Below, in pieces: positions 45,080-53,421 of a stretch of 64,000 nucleotides of DNA. The stretch comes from an uncultured Marinobacterium sp. (GTDB taxonomy: Bacteria; Pseudomonadota; Gammaproteobacteria; Pseudomonadales; Balneatricaceae). The position numbers were made by a program, and so were the translations under genes. Under the pieces are notes generated by a model. It ran no database searches. It saw only the letters and a list, made by a program, of their open reading frames with translations, and was not told the DNA's origin. Every line of letters starts with the position of its first letter. Position 1 is the stretch's first letter. The DNA lies in assembly GCA_947501565.1 (NCBI GenBank), contig CANMWJ010000002.1:1-64000 (forward strand), in the 5' to 3' direction.

Positions 45080-45155
45080 GTGGGCGTAGCTCAGTTGGTA
45101 GAGCCCCGGATTGTGATTCCGGTGGTCGTGGGTTCGAGCCCCATCGTCCACCCCA
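45080..45155 (+). tRNA. tRNA-His (anticodon GTG), copy 1
   Basis: 76 bases with encoded CCA. Anticodon loop TTGTGAT, stem CCGGA/TCCGG. The base before the acceptor (45079) is G and faces discriminator C73, giving the extra G-1 that histidyl-tRNA synthetase requires. Confidence 0.95.
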
Positions 45156-45168
45156 ATCTCTTCAATGT

Positions 45169-45253
<85 letters not shown>

Positions 45254-45267
45254 TTTTTTACGCTGTG

Positions 45268-45343
45268 GTGGGCGTAGCTCAGTTGGTAGAGCCCCGGATT
45301 GTGATTCCGGTGGTCGTGGGTTCGAGCCCCATCGTCCACCCCA
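45268..45343 (+). tRNA. tRNA-His (anticodon GTG), copy 2
   Basis: Identical over all 76 bases to the copy at 45080, with the G-1 base at 45267. It occupies the place where E. coli and relatives have tRNA-Pro after tRNA-Leu. Confidence 0.95.
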
Positions 45344-45397
45344 TTCCCTGCGAAGGAATGGATGCAGTGTTGGGAAGTTAAACCTCTTGTCGCAGAA

Positions 45398-45427
45398 GGC
45401 TAGCCTGACGGTTGGCTTTTTTTATTT
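45398..45427 (+). terminator. Terminator after the first four tRNAs
   Basis: Stem GGCTAGCC/GGTTGGCT (two G-T pairs) with loop TGAC and a T7 tract. It would end the Arg-His-Leu-His transcript, leaving the third tRNA-His outside. Confidence 0.7.
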
Positions 45428-45528
45428 AGAACTGTCCTCAGTGTTGAGGTTGTTCTTTGCGATGATGATGTTTATTTCTCTTGGTGTGGGTCTGTCATTC
45501 ACGCCGTCTTAAGATGTATTACGCTGTG

Positions 45529-45604
45529 GTGGGCGTAGCTCAGTTGGTAGAGCCCCGGATTGTGATTCCGGTGGTCGTGGGTTCGAGCCCCATCGTCCAC
45601 CCCA
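45529..45604 (+). tRNA. tRNA-His (anticodon GTG), copy 3
   Basis: Identical to the other two copies. The ten bases before it (TTACGCTGTG) are the same as before copy 2, so it looks like a duplication of copy 2 with a little flank. It lies beyond the terminator at 45398-45427 and I see no obvious promoter of its own, so its expression is uncertain. Confidence 0.93.
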
Positions 45605-45902
45605 ATTTTCTTGCTTTTCCTTTCTTATCAGATGCTTAAATATCCTGGCTCCAGGGTTTTTCCCGTGCCTGTGATTCTTCTGGTGGTGCCTCGAGCACAC
45701 AACCTCCTTCTTTATTGCCCCATCGCGCCATAAACCCTCTGATTTGCTTGACTATTGGGTCTGCTTGCCTGAAAATTTCGCGCTTCAATTATGCCCGTCA
45801 GACGATAGACTATCGTGCAGTGGGATACAGGTTGCAGACTGGTGGTTGAACGGGTCTGCTGATCTATTTAGATCATAAGTACAAGTATTTGAGAGGAATT
45901 CC
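45605..45902. other. Intergenic region before tig
   Basis: 298 bases without a supported gene. It should carry the tig promoter. TTATGCCCGTCAGACGATAGACTATCG includes a palindrome GATAG-ACTATC (45805-45816). Nothing else was recognised. Confidence 0.4.
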
Positions 45903-47246
45903 ATGCAAGTTTCCGTTGAAACTACTTCCGGTCTCGAGCGTCAGGTAACTATTACTGTACCGGCTGAGCGTATCGATCAGGATGTTCAGAAGCGCGTTCA
46001 GCAGACCGCACGTACCGCCCGTCTTGACGGTTTCCGTCCGGGTAAAGTACCTGTGAAAGTGGTTAAGAACCGCTACGGTAAAGGTATTCGTGAAGAAGTA
46101 CTGAATCAGGTTATTCAGGAAACTCTGTTCAAAGCGACTACAGACGAAAAACTGCAGCCAGCGAACAGCCCAAGCATCGAGTTCAAAAACGACAAAGAAG
46201 GCGAAGACTTCCAGTACGTTGCAACTTTCGAAGTTTACCCGGAAGTTGAACTGGCTGATTTCTCCAGCGTTGAGATCGAAAAGCAGACTGCTGAAGTAAA
46301 AGACGAAGATCTGGATCAGATGATCGAGACTCTGCGTAAGCAGCAGGCTTCCTGGGACGAAGTAGAGCGCGCTGCTGAAGATGGCGACCGCGTTAAGATC
46401 GACTTCGCAGGCACTATCGACGGTGAAGCGTTCGATGGCGGTAAAGGCGAAGGTATGGACCTGGTTCTGGGTTCCAACACCATGATCCCTGGCTTCGAAG
46501 ATGGTCTGGTTGGCGCGAAAGCGGGCGACGAGAAAGAGCTGGATGTAACTTTCCCTGAGGCTTACCACGCTGAAGAGCTGAAAGGCAAAGACGCTAAGTT
46601 CGCAGTTAAAGTACACAGCGTATCTGCACAGACTCTGGCTGAACTGAACGAAGAGTTCTTCGCTAAGTTTGGTATGCAGGAAGACACTGTAGACGGTTTC
46701 AAAGTTGAAGTTCGCAAAAACATGGAGCGCGAACTGAAGAACACTCTGAAAATGAAACTGAAAGATCAGGTGTTCCGTAAGCTGGTAGAACTGAACAACA
46801 TCGAAGTACCGAACGCACTGATCGATAACGAAATCGACACTCTGCGTCGTCAGGCGGTTCAGCAGTTCGCTGGTGCAAACGCTGAAGACTTCGACATCAA
46901 CATGCTGCCTAAAGAGATGTTCCAGGAACAGGCTCAGAGCCGTGTGTCCGTAGGTCTGCTGGTTCAGGAATTCGTTAAAGCGAATGAACTGAAAGTTGAC
47001 GACGAGCGCGTTCAGGAAACCATCAAAGAGCTGGCTGAAACTTACCAGGAGCCTCAGCAGGTTATCGACTGGTACAACAGCAACCAGGAGATGCTGGGTC
47101 AGATCCAGAGTCTGGTGATGGAAGATCAGGTAGTTGATCAGCTGCTGGCATCTGCTAAAGTCTCTGAAGTAGAAGTTAGCTACGAAGACGCCATTAAACC
47201 GGCACAGCCTGAAGCTGAAGCTGAAGACGAAGAAGCTGGCGAATAA
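45903..47246 (+). CDS. tig: Trigger factor
   Basis: A 447-residue ribosome-associated chaperone and prolyl isomerase. The ribosome-docking signature GFRPGKVP (about 42-49) is present, followed by the FKBP-like isomerase domain (about 155-240; GDRVKIDFAGTIDGEAFDGGKGEG) and the helical C-terminal substrate-binding domain. An acidic tail (EAEAEDEEAGE) ends the protein. RBS GAGAGGA. It precedes clpP-clpX, the classic order, with a hairpin between tig and clpP. Confidence 0.97.
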   Translation: MQVSVETTSGLERQVTITVPAERIDQDVQKRVQQTARTARLDGFRPGKVPVKVVKNRYGKGIREEVLNQVIQETLFKATTDEKLQPANSPSIEFKNDKEGEDFQYVATFEVYPEVELADFSSVEIEKQTAEVKDEDLDQMIETLRKQQASWDEVERAAEDGDRVKIDFAGTIDGEAFDGGKGEGMDLVLGSNTMIPGFEDGLVGAKAGDEKELDVTFPEAYHAEELKGKDAKFAVKVHSVSAQTLAELNEEFFAKFGMQEDTVDGFKVEVRKNMERELKNTLKMKLKDQVFRKLVELNNIEVPNALIDNEIDTLRRQAVQQFAGANAEDFDINMLPKEMFQEQAQSRVSVGLLVQEFVKANELKVDDERVQETIKELAETYQEPQQVIDWYNSNQEMLGQIQSLVMEDQVVDQLLASAKVSEVEVSYEDAIKPAQPEAEAEDEEAGE

Positions 47247-47272
47247 GCCGCATCTTTCGATCTAAGTTAAGA

Positions 47273-47310
47273 AAACGGCAGTTGGCGTACGCTAACTGTC
47301 GTTTTTTTTA
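47273..47310 (+). terminator. Hairpin between tig and clpP
   Basis: Stem AACGGCAGTT/AACTGTCGTT (one G-T pair) with T8. It should end most tig transcripts before clpP, which starts 28 bases later. Confidence 0.75.
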
Positions 47311-47337
47311 CGCGTAAATACGCTAAGGAGATATGCA

Positions 47338-47961
47338 ATGGGCGAATTTGGTAAAGGACCATCTGATATTCTCAGCAGTTTGGTTCCAATGGTCGTGGAG
47401 CAGAGCGCGCGTGGCGAGCGAGCCTACGACATCTACTCTCGTCTGTTAAAAGAGCGTGTGATCTTTTTGATCGGTCCTGTTGAAGATCACATGGCGAATC
47501 TGGTTGTTGCACAGCTGCTGTTCCTGGAAGCTGAAAACCCGGACAAAGATATTCATCTCTACATCAACTCCCCAGGCGGTTCCGTTACTGCGGGTATGTC
47601 CATTTATGACACCATGCAGTTTATTAAGCCGGATGTGAGCACTATGTGTCTGGGCCAGGCGGCAAGCATGGGGGCATTCCTGCTGGCTGGCGGCGCCAAA
47701 GGCAAACGCTTCGCACTGCCAAACTCCCGCGTGATGATTCATCAGCCGTTGGGTGGTTATCAGGGGCAGGCGACCGATATTGAGATCCACACTAAAGAGA
47801 TCCTCAGTATCCGCGAAAAGCTGAACCGACTGTTGGCGGAACACACTGGCCAGGACTTTGACACCATCGCACGTGATACCGATCGTGATAACTTCATGGA
47901 TCCGGAAGCTGCCAAAGAGTACGGTCTGATCGACGACATCTTGGGGCGTCGCGCTGTTTGA
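47338..47961 (+). CDS. clpP: ATP-dependent Clp protease proteolytic subunit
   Basis: A 207-residue serine peptidase that forms the two-ring tetradecamer. Catalytic Ser in [11 protein letters not shown] (about 111), His in [12 protein letters not shown] (about 136) and Asp in [11 protein letters not shown] (about 185). A short N-terminal propeptide before [18 protein letters not shown] is likely. Partners are ClpX next door and probably the ClpC-like unfoldase at 2326-4770, which carries the docking loop. RBS AAGGAG. Confidence 0.98.
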   Translation: MGEFGKGPSDILSSLVPMVVEQSARGERAYDIYSRLLKERVIFLIGPVEDHMANLVVAQLLFLEAENPDKDIHLYINSPGGSVTAGMSIYDTMQFIKPDVSTMCLGQAASMGAFLLAGGAKGKRFALPNSRVMIHQPLGGYQGQATDIEIHTKEILSIREKLNRLLAEHTGQDFDTIARDTDRDNFMDPEAAKEYGLIDDILGRRAV

Positions 47962-48051
47962 TAACCCTCCTATACTATGAGGGTGGGTTGAAAAAGGTCC
48001 GGGGAGTCGCCATAACTGTACTTTCCGGATCTGCACATAAGAGGTAGTCGA

Positions 48052-49335
48052 ATGTCCGACGAGATTAAAGGTAAAGATAACGACGGCGGTAAACTGCTGT
48101 ACTGCTCATTCTGTGGCAAGAGCCAGGATGAAGTACGCAAGCTGATCGCGGGTCCATCGGTCTTTATCTGTGACGAATGTGTTGATCTGTGCAACGACAT
48201 CATTCGTGAAGAGATTCAGGAAGCAGAGCCGCAGGAAGAGAGTGATCGCCTGCCGGTACCGGCTGAAATAGCCGAAACCCTGAACGAATATGTTATCGGT
48301 CAGGAGCAGGCGAAAAAGGTTCTTGCCGTAGCGGTTTATAACCACTACAAACGTCTGCGCTTTCAGGGCGGTAAAGACGGTGTCGAGCTTGGTAAAAGTA
48401 ACATTCTTTTGATCGGCCCGACCGGTAGTGGTAAAACCCTGCTGGCTCAGACTCTGGCCCGTATGCTGAATGTTCCGTTCACCATCGCCGACGCGACCAC
48501 GCTGACCGAAGCGGGTTACGTAGGTGAAGATGTTGAAAATATCATTCAGAAGCTGCTGCAGAAGTGTGACTACGATGTAGAGAAAGCGCAGCTGGGTATC
48601 GTTTACATCGATGAGATCGACAAGATCTCCCGTAAGTCTGATAACCCATCTATCACCCGTGACGTATCCGGTGAAGGTGTACAGCAGGCGCTGCTGAAAC
48701 TGATTGAAGGTACCGTGGCTTCTGTGCCGCCGCAGGGTGGTCGTAAGCACCCTCAGCAGGAGTTCCTGCAGGTAGACACCTCCAACATCCTGTTTATCTG
48801 TGGTGGTGCGTTCGCCGGTCTTGAGCAGATTATTCGTGATCGTTCCGAGAAAAGCTCTATCGGCTTTAGCGCTGTAGTAAAAGCGAAAGACGAAGAGAAG
48901 ACCGTATCTCAGGCGCTGCAGGAGATTGAAGCTGAGGACCTGGTGAAGTACGGCTTGATCCCTGAATTCGTGGGTCGTCTGCCGATGATCGCGACGCTGG
49001 GGGAGCTGGATGAAGAGGCACTGGTTCAGATCCTGACCGAGCCAAAAAACAGCCTGACTAAGCAGTACTCTGCGCTGTTCGGTATGGAAGGGGCGGATGT
49101 CGATTTCCGTGAAGAAGCGCTGCATGCAGTGGCGAAGAAAGCGCTGGAGCGTGGTACGGGTGCCCGTGGTCTGCGTTCTATTCTTGAGGCGACGCTGCTG
49201 GATACGATGTATCAGCTGCCTTCAATGGAAGGTGTGAGCAAGGTGGTGATCGATGAGGGTGTTATCAGCGGTGATAATGATCCAATTCTGATGTACGAGA
49301 ACCTTGAGCAGCCGAAAGCGGCACCGGACGAGTAA
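48052..49335 (+). CDS. clpX: ATP-dependent Clp protease ATP-binding subunit ClpX
   Basis: A 427-residue AAA+ unfoldase. N-terminal zinc domain with [10 protein letters not shown] and [10 protein letters not shown] (four Cys), Walker A GPTGSGKT (about 123), Walker [10 protein letters not shown] (about 188), ClpP-docking IGF loop in SSIGFSAV (about 269), and a sensor-2 GARGLRS. It unfolds tagged substrates into ClpP. In many relatives lon follows; here a terminator and a leftward MarR gene follow instead. Confidence 0.98.
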   Translation: MSDEIKGKDNDGGKLLYCSFCGKSQDEVRKLIAGPSVFICDECVDLCNDIIREEIQEAEPQEESDRLPVPAEIAETLNEYVIGQEQAKKVLAVAVYNHYKRLRFQGGKDGVELGKSNILLIGPTGSGKTLLAQTLARMLNVPFTIADATTLTEAGYVGEDVENIIQKLLQKCDYDVEKAQLGIVYIDEIDKISRKSDNPSITRDVSGEGVQQALLKLIEGTVASVPPQGGRKHPQQEFLQVDTSNILFICGGAFAGLEQIIRDRSEKSSIGFSAVVKAKDEEKTVSQALQEIEAEDLVKYGLIPEFVGRLPMIATLGELDEEALVQILTEPKNSLTKQYSALFGMEGADVDFREEALHAVAKKALERGTGARGLRSILEATLLDTMYQLPSMEGVSKVVIDEGVISGDNDPILMYENLEQPKAAPDE

Positions 49336-49349
49336 GTTCGTTGACATAG

Positions 49350-49377
49350 AAAAGGGTGACATCGGTCACCCTTTTTT
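49350..49377 (+). terminator. Terminator after clpX
   Basis: AAAAGGGTGAC, ATC loop, GGTCACCCTTTTTT: strong stem with T6; the A-run on the other side could help end marR as well. Confidence 0.85.
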
Positions 49378-49398
49378 GTGCCCGTTATTCAGAGTTCC

Positions 49399-49863
49399 TC
49401 AGGGCTTTTTAGTCAGGTCCTGCGTGCGCTTCAGTAGTTTTTCCATCAACGCATCAAGTTGCTCGCGTTCCTTGCTGTTTAGTGCAGACAGCAGAAATGC
49501 TTCGCGCTCCAATACCAGCGGCACGATCTCCTGATAGATGCGGTTTCCTTCCTCGGTCAGGTTCAGAATGGTCGAGCGCCGGTCTTCTGGTGACGTAATC
49601 TGTGCCAGTAGACCTGCTTTTACCAGGCGGGAGATCGCACGGCTGACCGGCATTTTCTCCATGGAGGTATAGGCTGCGATCTCTTTGGCAGACATGTTGG
49701 GCTGAGTCCCCAAGGCGGCGACCACGCGCCATTCCTGTCGAGAAAGTTTGAACTCTCCAGAGTAAAGCTCGGCAATGGAGTCGCTGATTGCTGCCTGTAG
49801 GATGGAGAGCTTGTAAGGAAAGAACAGGGGAAGTTCCAGGCGCTGCTCTTTTTGACGGGTCAT
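49399..49863 (-). CDS. MarR-family transcriptional regulator
   Basis: A 154-residue winged-helix regulator. The DNA-binding block is MSAKEIAAYTSMEKMPVSRAISRLVKAGLL (about 57-86), followed by the wing SPEDRRSTILNLTEEGNRIY, with dimerisation helices at both ends. It is divergent from the VOC gene at 50084. Two identical-design 18-bp palindromes at 50014 and 50817, each inside a promoter spacer, are the natural candidates for its operator. MarR proteins usually repress and let go on binding aromatic or oxidised ligands; the ligand here is unknown. Confidence 0.9.
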   Translation of the reverse strand: MTRQKEQRLELPLFFPYKLSILQAAISDSIAELYSGEFKLSRQEWRVVAALGTQPNMSAKEIAAYTSMEKMPVSRAISRLVKAGLLAQITSPEDRRSTILNLTEEGNRIYQEIVPLVLEREAFLLSALNSKEREQLDALMEKLLKRTQDLTKKP

Positions 49864-50006
49864 GATGTTTTGCTCTGAAAAGTATAAAAATCGGATCTAT
49901 CTTAATTTTAAATCGGCGTTTCTTACAGGTAAAAAGATAATTTCCAAATATGATGAAATCGCTAAAATCTTATATAAAACAGTTAGATAATAAAAATCAT
50001 TGATCT

Positions 50007-50035
50007 TTGATAATAGTAACGCCTGTTACTAGTAT
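50007..50035 (+). promoter_or_regulatory. Promoter of VOC gene 1
   Basis: TTGATA, 17-base spacer, TAGTAT. The operator palindrome occupies the spacer and runs two bases into the -10 element. Confidence 0.7.
50014..50031 (+). promoter_or_regulatory. Operator palindrome 1 (putative MarR site)
   Basis: TAGTAAC-GCCT-GTTACTA: perfect 7-base arms, 4-base centre, 18 bp in all, typical MarR-site size. The same arms recur at 50817-50834 with a different centre, which argues for selection on the arms. Confidence 0.7.
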
Positions 50036-50083
50036 GGCCTAATCACTTTGCAGCATAAACATGACAAAGAACAGGGCCAGACA

Positions 50084-50626
50084 ATGATCCAGCTAGAACA
50101 GATTCACCACGTTGCTTACCGCTGTAACGATGCAAAAGAGACCGTAGAGTTTTATCAGGACGTCCTGAATATGGATTTCCTGGTTGCCATCGCGGAAGAC
50201 CGTGTGCCATCGACTAAAGAGCCTGACCCGTACATGCACCTGTTCCTGGATGCGGGCAACGGCAACATCCTGGCGTTCTTCGAGCTGCCAACCAAGCCAA
50301 AAATGGACCGTGACCGTAATACCCCGGAGTGGGTTCAGCACATCGCGTTCCGCGTAAAAGATGAAGCGGCACTGATGGCAGCAAAAGAGGAGATCGAAGC
50401 GAAAGGGATCGATGTGGTAGGCCCGACAGAGCACGGTATTATCCGCTCTATCTACTTCTTTGATCCGAACGGTCATCGTCTGGAGCTGACCTACGTGAAA
50501 GGTACTGATGCTCAGATGAAGCAGCTGAAAGAGGTTGCGCCTGCAATGCTGGAGGAGTGGTCCCGTACCAAGAAAGCACCTAAGCATGCTGCCTGGTTGC
50601 ATGAAGAAGAGTTTAAAGATCAGTAA
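50084..50626 (+). CDS. VOC-superfamily (glyoxalase-fold) protein, copy 1
   Basis: A 180-residue vicinal-oxygen-chelate protein. The two beta-alpha-beta-beta-beta modules are visible with metal-ligand candidates His in QIHHVAYRC (about 8), His in VQHIAFRVKD (about 86) and Glu in HRLELTYV (about 135). A helical C-terminal extension (about 140-180) ends KHAAWLHEEEFKDQ. Substrate unknown; the group includes glyoxalases, ring-cleaving dioxygenases and fosfomycin-type resistance proteins. ATG at 50084 matches the start of the second copy; an open extension to 50048 is ignored. Divergent from marR, with its own terminator. Confidence 0.88.
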   Translation: MIQLEQIHHVAYRCNDAKETVEFYQDVLNMDFLVAIAEDRVPSTKEPDPYMHLFLDAGNGNILAFFELPTKPKMDRDRNTPEWVQHIAFRVKDEAALMAAKEEIEAKGIDVVGPTEHGIIRSIYFFDPNGHRLELTYVKGTDAQMKQLKEVAPAMLEEWSRTKKAPKHAAWLHEEEFKDQ

Positions 50627-50660
50627 GCGCTTTTACGCTCTCCTGATTAAATGCCCTTGT

Positions 50661-50687
50661 GCCCGGCCTTTGCGTCGGGCTTTTTTA
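50661..50687 (+). terminator. Terminator after VOC copy 1
   Basis: GCCCGgcctttgcgtCGGGC with T6. It isolates copy 1 from copy 2, which has its own promoter. Confidence 0.75.
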
Positions 50688-50809
50688 TGTCTACGCGCTG
50701 CCTGTTGTTAAGAAAAATCTAATATATGTCGGTAAAAACACTCTTTCCTGATGAAGGATAGTGTGAATAAACCCTTATAAAACAGCTTGTTGGCTGGATT
50801 TTAGAGGTT

Positions 50810-50838
50810 TTGACAATAGTAACAAGTGTTACTAATAT
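50810..50838 (+). promoter_or_regulatory. Promoter of VOC gene 2
   Basis: TTGACA (perfect -35), 17-base spacer, TAATAT. Same geometry as the copy 1 promoter, with the operator in the spacer. Confidence 0.75.
50817..50834 (+). promoter_or_regulatory. Operator palindrome 2 (putative MarR site)
   Basis: TAGTAAC-AAGT-GTTACTA. Arms identical to the site at 50014, centre different. A bound dimer would cover the spacer and the first two bases of the -10 element, so repression is the expected mode. Confidence 0.7.
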
Positions 50839-50890
50839 GGGTTCTACCGAGTGCGGTACACACAATGACAATTAGAAAGGGCCAATAATA

Positions 50891-51433
50891 ATGATTCAAC
50901 TTGAACAGATTCATCACGTTGCTTATCGCTGTAACGATGCCAAGGAAACCGTAGAGTTCTATCAGGATGTCCTGAACATGGATTTCCTGGTCGCTATTGC
51001 AGAAGACCGTGTACCGTCCACTAAAGAGCCTGATCCTTACATGCACCTGTTCCTGGATGCAGGTAACGGCAATATCCTGGCGTTCTTCGAGCTGCCAACC
51101 AAACCTCAGATGGACCGTGACCGCAACACGCCGGAGTGGGTTCAGCACATCGCGTTCCGCGTAAAAGATGAAGCGGCACTGATGGCAGCGAAAGAAGAGA
51201 TCGAAGCGAAAGGCATAGACGTGGTGGGTCCGACCGAACACGGTATCATCCGTTCTATCTACTTCTTCGATCCGAACGGTCACCGTCTGGAACTGACCTA
51301 CGTGAAGGGTACTGATGCGCAGATGAAGCAGCTGAAAGAGGTTGCACCAGCAATGCTGGAAGAGTGGTCCCGTACCAAGAAAGCGCCGAAACACGCTGCG
51401 TGGTTGCACGAAGAAGAGTTCAAAGAATACTGA
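50891..51433 (+). CDS. VOC-superfamily protein, copy 2
   Basis: A 180-residue paralogue of the 50084 gene, differing in only three residues (Lys73 to Gln, and the last two residues), with all metal-ligand candidates kept. At the DNA level about 54 other codons differ synonymously by my count, except for one identical stretch of about 59 bases (51130-51188). RBS AAAGGG; strong terminator at 51462-51488. It is probably a second output of the MarR regulator, giving dosage or differently tuned expression. Confidence 0.88.
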   Translation: MIQLEQIHHVAYRCNDAKETVEFYQDVLNMDFLVAIAEDRVPSTKEPDPYMHLFLDAGNGNILAFFELPTKPQMDRDRNTPEWVQHIAFRVKDEAALMAAKEEIEAKGIDVVGPTEHGIIRSIYFFDPNGHRLELTYVKGTDAQMKQLKEVAPAMLEEWSRTKKAPKHAAWLHEEEFKEY

Positions 51434-51461
51434 TCAAATCGGATCGGTTACCCTTTGCTGG

Positions 51462-51488
51462 AAGGCGCGGTTTATCCGCGCCTTTTTT
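51462..51488 (+). terminator. Terminator after VOC copy 2
   Basis: AAGGCGCGG, TTTAT loop, CCGCGCCTT and T6: perfect nine-base stem. Confidence 0.85.
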
Positions 51489-51509
51489 GTGTCTGAAAGG
51501 AATGGATTG

Positions 51510-51611
51510 ATGATCGCCAGCGATTACCAGACGATTATAGTGCTGGATCGAGGGTACTTTGGTTGGGCGCAGAAAAGGTACCGAAGTACGAGAGTTTGTG
51601 CGCTGCATTAA
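51510..51611 (+). CDS. Possible 33-residue small protein
   Basis: A short frame beginning MIASDYQTIIVLDRGYFGW, with AAGGA about nine bases before its ATG, between the VOC terminator and the cytochrome gene. I know no homologue, and composition is uninformative. It may be spurious; only the ribosome site supports it. Confidence 0.2.
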   Translation: MIASDYQTIIVLDRGYFGWAQKRYRSTRVCALH

Positions 51612-51659
51612 AAATATACTTTCTCCTTATAAGGTTATTTCTACCTAAGTGAGGGAAAG

Positions 51660-52037
51660 ATGGATATGAAATTTACAAAACCGTTTATCGCCGGTCTGGC
51701 AGTGGTATTGTCTGTTTCGGTGAACGCAGCGAGCACAATGGAGGAGGCTGCAGGCAAGGAAGTGTTTAAACGTTGTCAGGCATGCCACTCTGCTGATCCA
51801 AGCAGAAACACGTTTGGCCCAAGCCTGAACGGTGTTATTGGGCGCAAGGCGGCAAGTCTTCCCCGCTTCAACTACTCTCAGGCGTTGCGTAACTCTGATC
51901 TGACGTGGACTGAAGATAACCTGCGCAAGTGGGTGGCGGATAACGACAAGCTGGTGCCAGGTACGCGAATGCGTCATGTGTCGATCTCTGATCCTGCGGA
52001 ACAGGACTACCTGATCGCGTATCTTAAATCGCTCTGA
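51660..52037 (+). CDS. Small class I cytochrome c
   Basis: A 125-residue periplasmic monohaem cytochrome. Signal peptide (about 1-24, FIAGLAVVLSVSVNA), haem site CQACH (about 39-43), axial Met in VPGTRMRH (about 101), and the typical fold FGPSLNGVIGRKAASLPRFNYSQALR of mitochondrial-type cytochrome c. It transfers electrons in the periplasm; partners are not shown here. RBS GAGGG. Its terminator is shared with the convergent DAHP synthase gene. Confidence 0.92.
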   Translation: MDMKFTKPFIAGLAVVLSVSVNAASTMEEAAGKEVFKRCQACHSADPSRNTFGPSLNGVIGRKAASLPRFNYSQALRNSDLTWTEDNLRKWVADNDKLVPGTRMRHVSISDPAEQDYLIAYLKSL

Positions 52038-52055
52038 CAGATCTGTTTCTCAGGC

Positions 52056-52091
52056 AATAAAAAACGCGGCTCAAGAGCCGCGTTTTTTATT
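52056..52091. terminator. Bidirectional terminator, cytochrome c / DAHP synthase
   Basis: AATAAAAAACGCGGCTC/GAGCCGCGTTTTTTATT: a long, symmetric stem with T6 in both directions. Confidence 0.9.
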
Positions 52092-52106
52092 GGATCTACT
52101 GGCTGA

Positions 52107-53177
52107 TCAGTTACGACCAGGCAGTACGTCCTTCAGTTTCTCATGCATGTCCAGCATGCATTTTTCGGTCGCGTCCCAATCGATGCAGGCATCGGTTACG
52201 GAAACACCGTACTGCAGATCATTCAGATCAGCCGGGATAGACTGATTGCCCCAGTTCAGGTTGCTCTCGATCATCAGGCCAACGATAGACTTGTTGCCTT
52301 CCAGAATCTGGTTTGCAACGTTATCGGCTACCAGAGGCTGCAGCGCTGCGTCTTTGTTGGAGTTGGCGTGGCTGCAGTCAACCATGATGTTGCTCTGCAG
52401 ACCTGCTTTGTCCAGCGCCTGTTCGGTCAGTGCAACGTTAACAGAGTCGTAGTTTGGCTTGCCGCCGCCACCGCGCAGTACGATGTGACCGTACTGGTTA
52501 CCCTTAGTGCGTACAACGGACACCTGGCCCTCTTCATTGATACCCAGGAAGTTGTGTGGGTGGCTCACGGATTTCAGTGCGTTGGTCGCTACTTCCAGAC
52601 CGCCGTCGGTGCCGTTTTTGAAGCCGACTGCACAAGACAGACCGGAAGACATCTCACGGTGAGTCTGGGATTCTGTGGTGCGAGCACCAATCGCGGACCA
52701 GGAGATCAGATCCTGCATGTACTGTGGAGAGATCGGGTCCAGTGCTTCGGTTGCCAGCGGCAGACCCAGCTCGGACAGGTCCAGCAGCAGTTTACGGCCG
52801 ATGTGCAGGCCTTCTTCGATCTCAAAAGAGTCGTTCATGTGAGGGTCGTTGATCAGACCTTTCCAGCCGACAGTGGTTCGAGGTTTCTCAAAATAGACGC
52901 GCATGACCAGATACAGAGAATCCTTAACCTTTTCCTGCAGTTCTTTCAGGCGCTTGCCATATTCGATTGCAGCTTCGGTATCGTGAATAGAGCAGGGGCC
53001 AACGACAACAAACAGGCGGTGGTCCTTGCGATCGAGAATGTTACGTACAACCTCGCGGCCATCCATAACGGCTTTTGCAGCAGCTTCTGAAATTGGCTGT
53101 TTTGCCTTCAGATCGTTCGGATTAAGCAGAACGAGGTTAGATTCAATATTGAGATCTTCTACACGTGTATCGGTCAT
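52107..53177 (-). CDS. aroG: 3-deoxy-7-phosphoheptulonate (DAHP) synthase, class I
   Basis: A 356-residue enzyme condensing phosphoenolpyruvate with erythrose 4-phosphate, the first step of the shikimate pathway. Conserved blocks: VVGPCSIHD (about 58), EKPRTTVGWKGLINDP (about 96), GLPLATEALDPISPQY, SWSAIGARTTESQTHREMSSGLSCAVGFKNGTDGG and VDCSHANSNKD. E. coli has three feedback types (AroF, AroG, AroH); the symbol is a best guess and the inhibiting amino acid is not settled by sequence alone. ATG at 53177 behind AGGAAAC. Confidence 0.93.
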   Translation of the reverse strand: MTDTRVEDLNIESNLVLLNPNDLKAKQPISEAAAKAVMDGREVVRNILDRKDHRLFVVVGPCSIHDTEAAIEYGKRLKELQEKVKDSLYLVMRVYFEKPRTTVGWKGLINDPHMNDSFEIEEGLHIGRKLLLDLSELGLPLATEALDPISPQYMQDLISWSAIGARTTESQTHREMSSGLSCAVGFKNGTDGGLEVATNALKSVSHPHNFLGINEEGQVSVVRTKGNQYGHIVLRGGGGKPNYDSVNVALTEQALDKAGLQSNIMVDCSHANSNKDAALQPLVADNVANQILEGNKSIVGLMIESNLNWGNQSIPADLNDLQYGVSVTDACIDWDATEKCMLDMHEKLKDVLPGRN

Positions 53178-53421
53178 TGTTGTTTCCTAAATGCAAACGG
53201 TCGCGTCGTCATTTCTGACGGCTCCTTTGTACCATAATAAGGGTCTACATATAAGTGGCCATCGGTTCTATAGGGCATGTATCGCCGTGGCAGTGGTACA
53301 ATCGTCTAAGGGCAGTTGACCCTTTATATTCGTTATAGTTATTTGCATATTCTGATAAGCGAAGAACTTGCAGACCCTTAAGTGGTCAATGAGTCTTAGC
53401 TTACAAGATTAGGGAAGTTTC

